Assembly: GCA_965205905.1 (NCBI GenBank)
Contig: CBDBHZ010000011.1
Span: forward strand, 496,001-560,000
Length of the DNA stretch: 64,000 nt
From: JAHZMA01 sp965205905
GTDB taxonomy: Bacteria > Pseudomonadota > Alphaproteobacteria > JABAAW01 > JAHZMA01
Direction of reading: 5' to 3'
In this document: piece after piece, positions 63,623-64,000 of the stretch
Layout of the letters: every line of letters starts with the position of its first letter
How positions within the stretch are numbered: position 1 is the first letter of the stretch
The notes under the pieces: model-generated
Databases searched by the model: none
The model's input: only the letters and a program-made list of their open reading frames with translations
Told to the model about the DNA's origin: nothing
Translations under genes and position numbers: made by a program

Positions 63623-64000
63623 TTATTGGTTTAAGGCTTTGATAATTAAAATTGATTTAGCATCTTCATGATAGGCAATCACAACATTTAATGTATCAAT
63701 ATAAATCAAATCACGAATCCTGCCATCTAGTTCAAACACATCTTTTTCTTTAATTGAATAATCATCATTAAGAATAAAGTGAGTGATGCCATTACCACCT
63801 GATTGTGGGTCGGGGTCACTACCTGTCAATGCGGCAACCAATATTTGTTTATCGTTGATTTGATTAAATTTTTTCGGTAGTTGAATGATTTGTGAGATAG
63901 CGATTGAAGGCGTGTAGTAACGAAGCGGTTCTATGAAGCCATATTCCTGATGCGAGGTTTTGAAAACATTCTCATCGGTTTCGGGGTCATAATCGTAGAC
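63623..64000 (-). CDS. PQQ-dependent sugar/aldose dehydrogenase-like protein, C-terminal part
   Basis: Only the last 125 residues are in the window; the gene enters from the right edge in one open frame. The segments FIEPLRYYTPSIAISQII and ALTG near GITHFIL, with beta-propeller-like alternation and RIRDLIY, fit the soluble glucose/sorbosone (PQQ-type) dehydrogenase family. The start and any signal peptide lie outside. It ends 2 bp before uppP, so co-transcription is likely. Confidence 0.68.
   Translation of the reverse strand, partial: VYDYDPETDENVFKTSHQEYGFIEPLRYYTPSIAISQIIQLPKKFNQINDKQILVAALTGSDPDPQSGGNGITHFILNDDYSIKEKDVFELDGRIRDLIYIDTLNVVIAYHEDAKSILIIKALNQ

Overview
This window is a compact, AT-rich chromosomal segment from a Gram-negative alphaproteobacterium, most likely a marine heterotroph. 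The evidence is the gene order pepA-lptF-lptG-lptD-surA-pdxA-rsmA, rpoZ-rsh next to pdxJ-acpS, an NDUFA12-like gene followed by MCE and DUF2155 genes, an NDUFA9-like gene beside uppP, a B12-dependent ribonucleotide reductase, a DddP-type DMSP lyase and an MttB-family methyltransferase. A low-GC SAR116-like lineage would fit, but this is inference and I cannot place the genome from sequence alone. No phage, insertion sequence, CRISPR array or rRNA is visible. One tRNA (Met, CAT) is present.

Layout: a polytopic membrane protein cut by the left edge (1-1527); ornithine-lipid genes olsB-olsA (1.7-3.4 kb); a flagellar block flgI-flgJ-flgN-flgK behind a clear sigma-54 promoter (3.4-7.0 kb); a DMT transporter and bioY (7.3-8.9 kb); pepA, diverging from the outer-membrane biogenesis operon lptF-lptG-lptD-surA-pdxA-rsmA (9-18.1 kb); the opposite-strand block rpoZ-rsh-DUF2062-pdxJ-acpS (18.1-22.7 kb); a SulP-STAS-cNMP transporter, degP and mttB (22.9-28.5 kb); an outer-membrane protein and hemW-rdgB-mcp-rph, then an esterase and a tiny zinc-finger gene (28.5-35.1 kb); an ABC ATPase, DUF502, TauE/SafE, recO, a D-lactate/glycolate dehydrogenase and a solitary DNA methyltransferase (35.3-40.9 kb); a 1692-residue lipoprotein with about five repeated beta-barrel units and a tRNA (41-46.2 kb); DUF2155, two MCE/MlaD proteins, NDUFA12 and a small barrel (46.3-49 kb); nrdJ (49.7-53.3 kb); two paralogous outer-membrane proteins (53.4-55.3 kb); tungstate importer tupBCA, two DMT paralogs and dddP (55.4-61.2 kb); cytochrome c, NDUFA9-like, uppP and a right-edge PQQ-type dehydrogenase fragment.

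How the genes work together: much of the window builds and maintains the envelope (lptDFG, surA, degP, MCE proteins, ornithine lipid, uppP, several barrels). A second theme is marine C1/sulfur chemistry (dddP, mttB-like, tungstate uptake, SulP, TauE). A third is motility (flg genes, MCP). Most convergent gene pairs overlap or nearly touch at their 3' ends, as in streamlined genomes.

Two features stand out. First, unrelated short tandem duplications recur through the window, very often with a 13-bp (or 12-bp) period, mainly just past stop codons, in leaders and in disordered protein segments. The best cases are five 13-bp copies upstream of nrdJ and arrays whose first unit is the last codons of the two paralogous barrel genes. 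Second, three otherwise intact genes (mttB, hemW, esterase) carry single-base frameshifts, two of them inside short direct repeats. These are either real slippage events or sequence errors.
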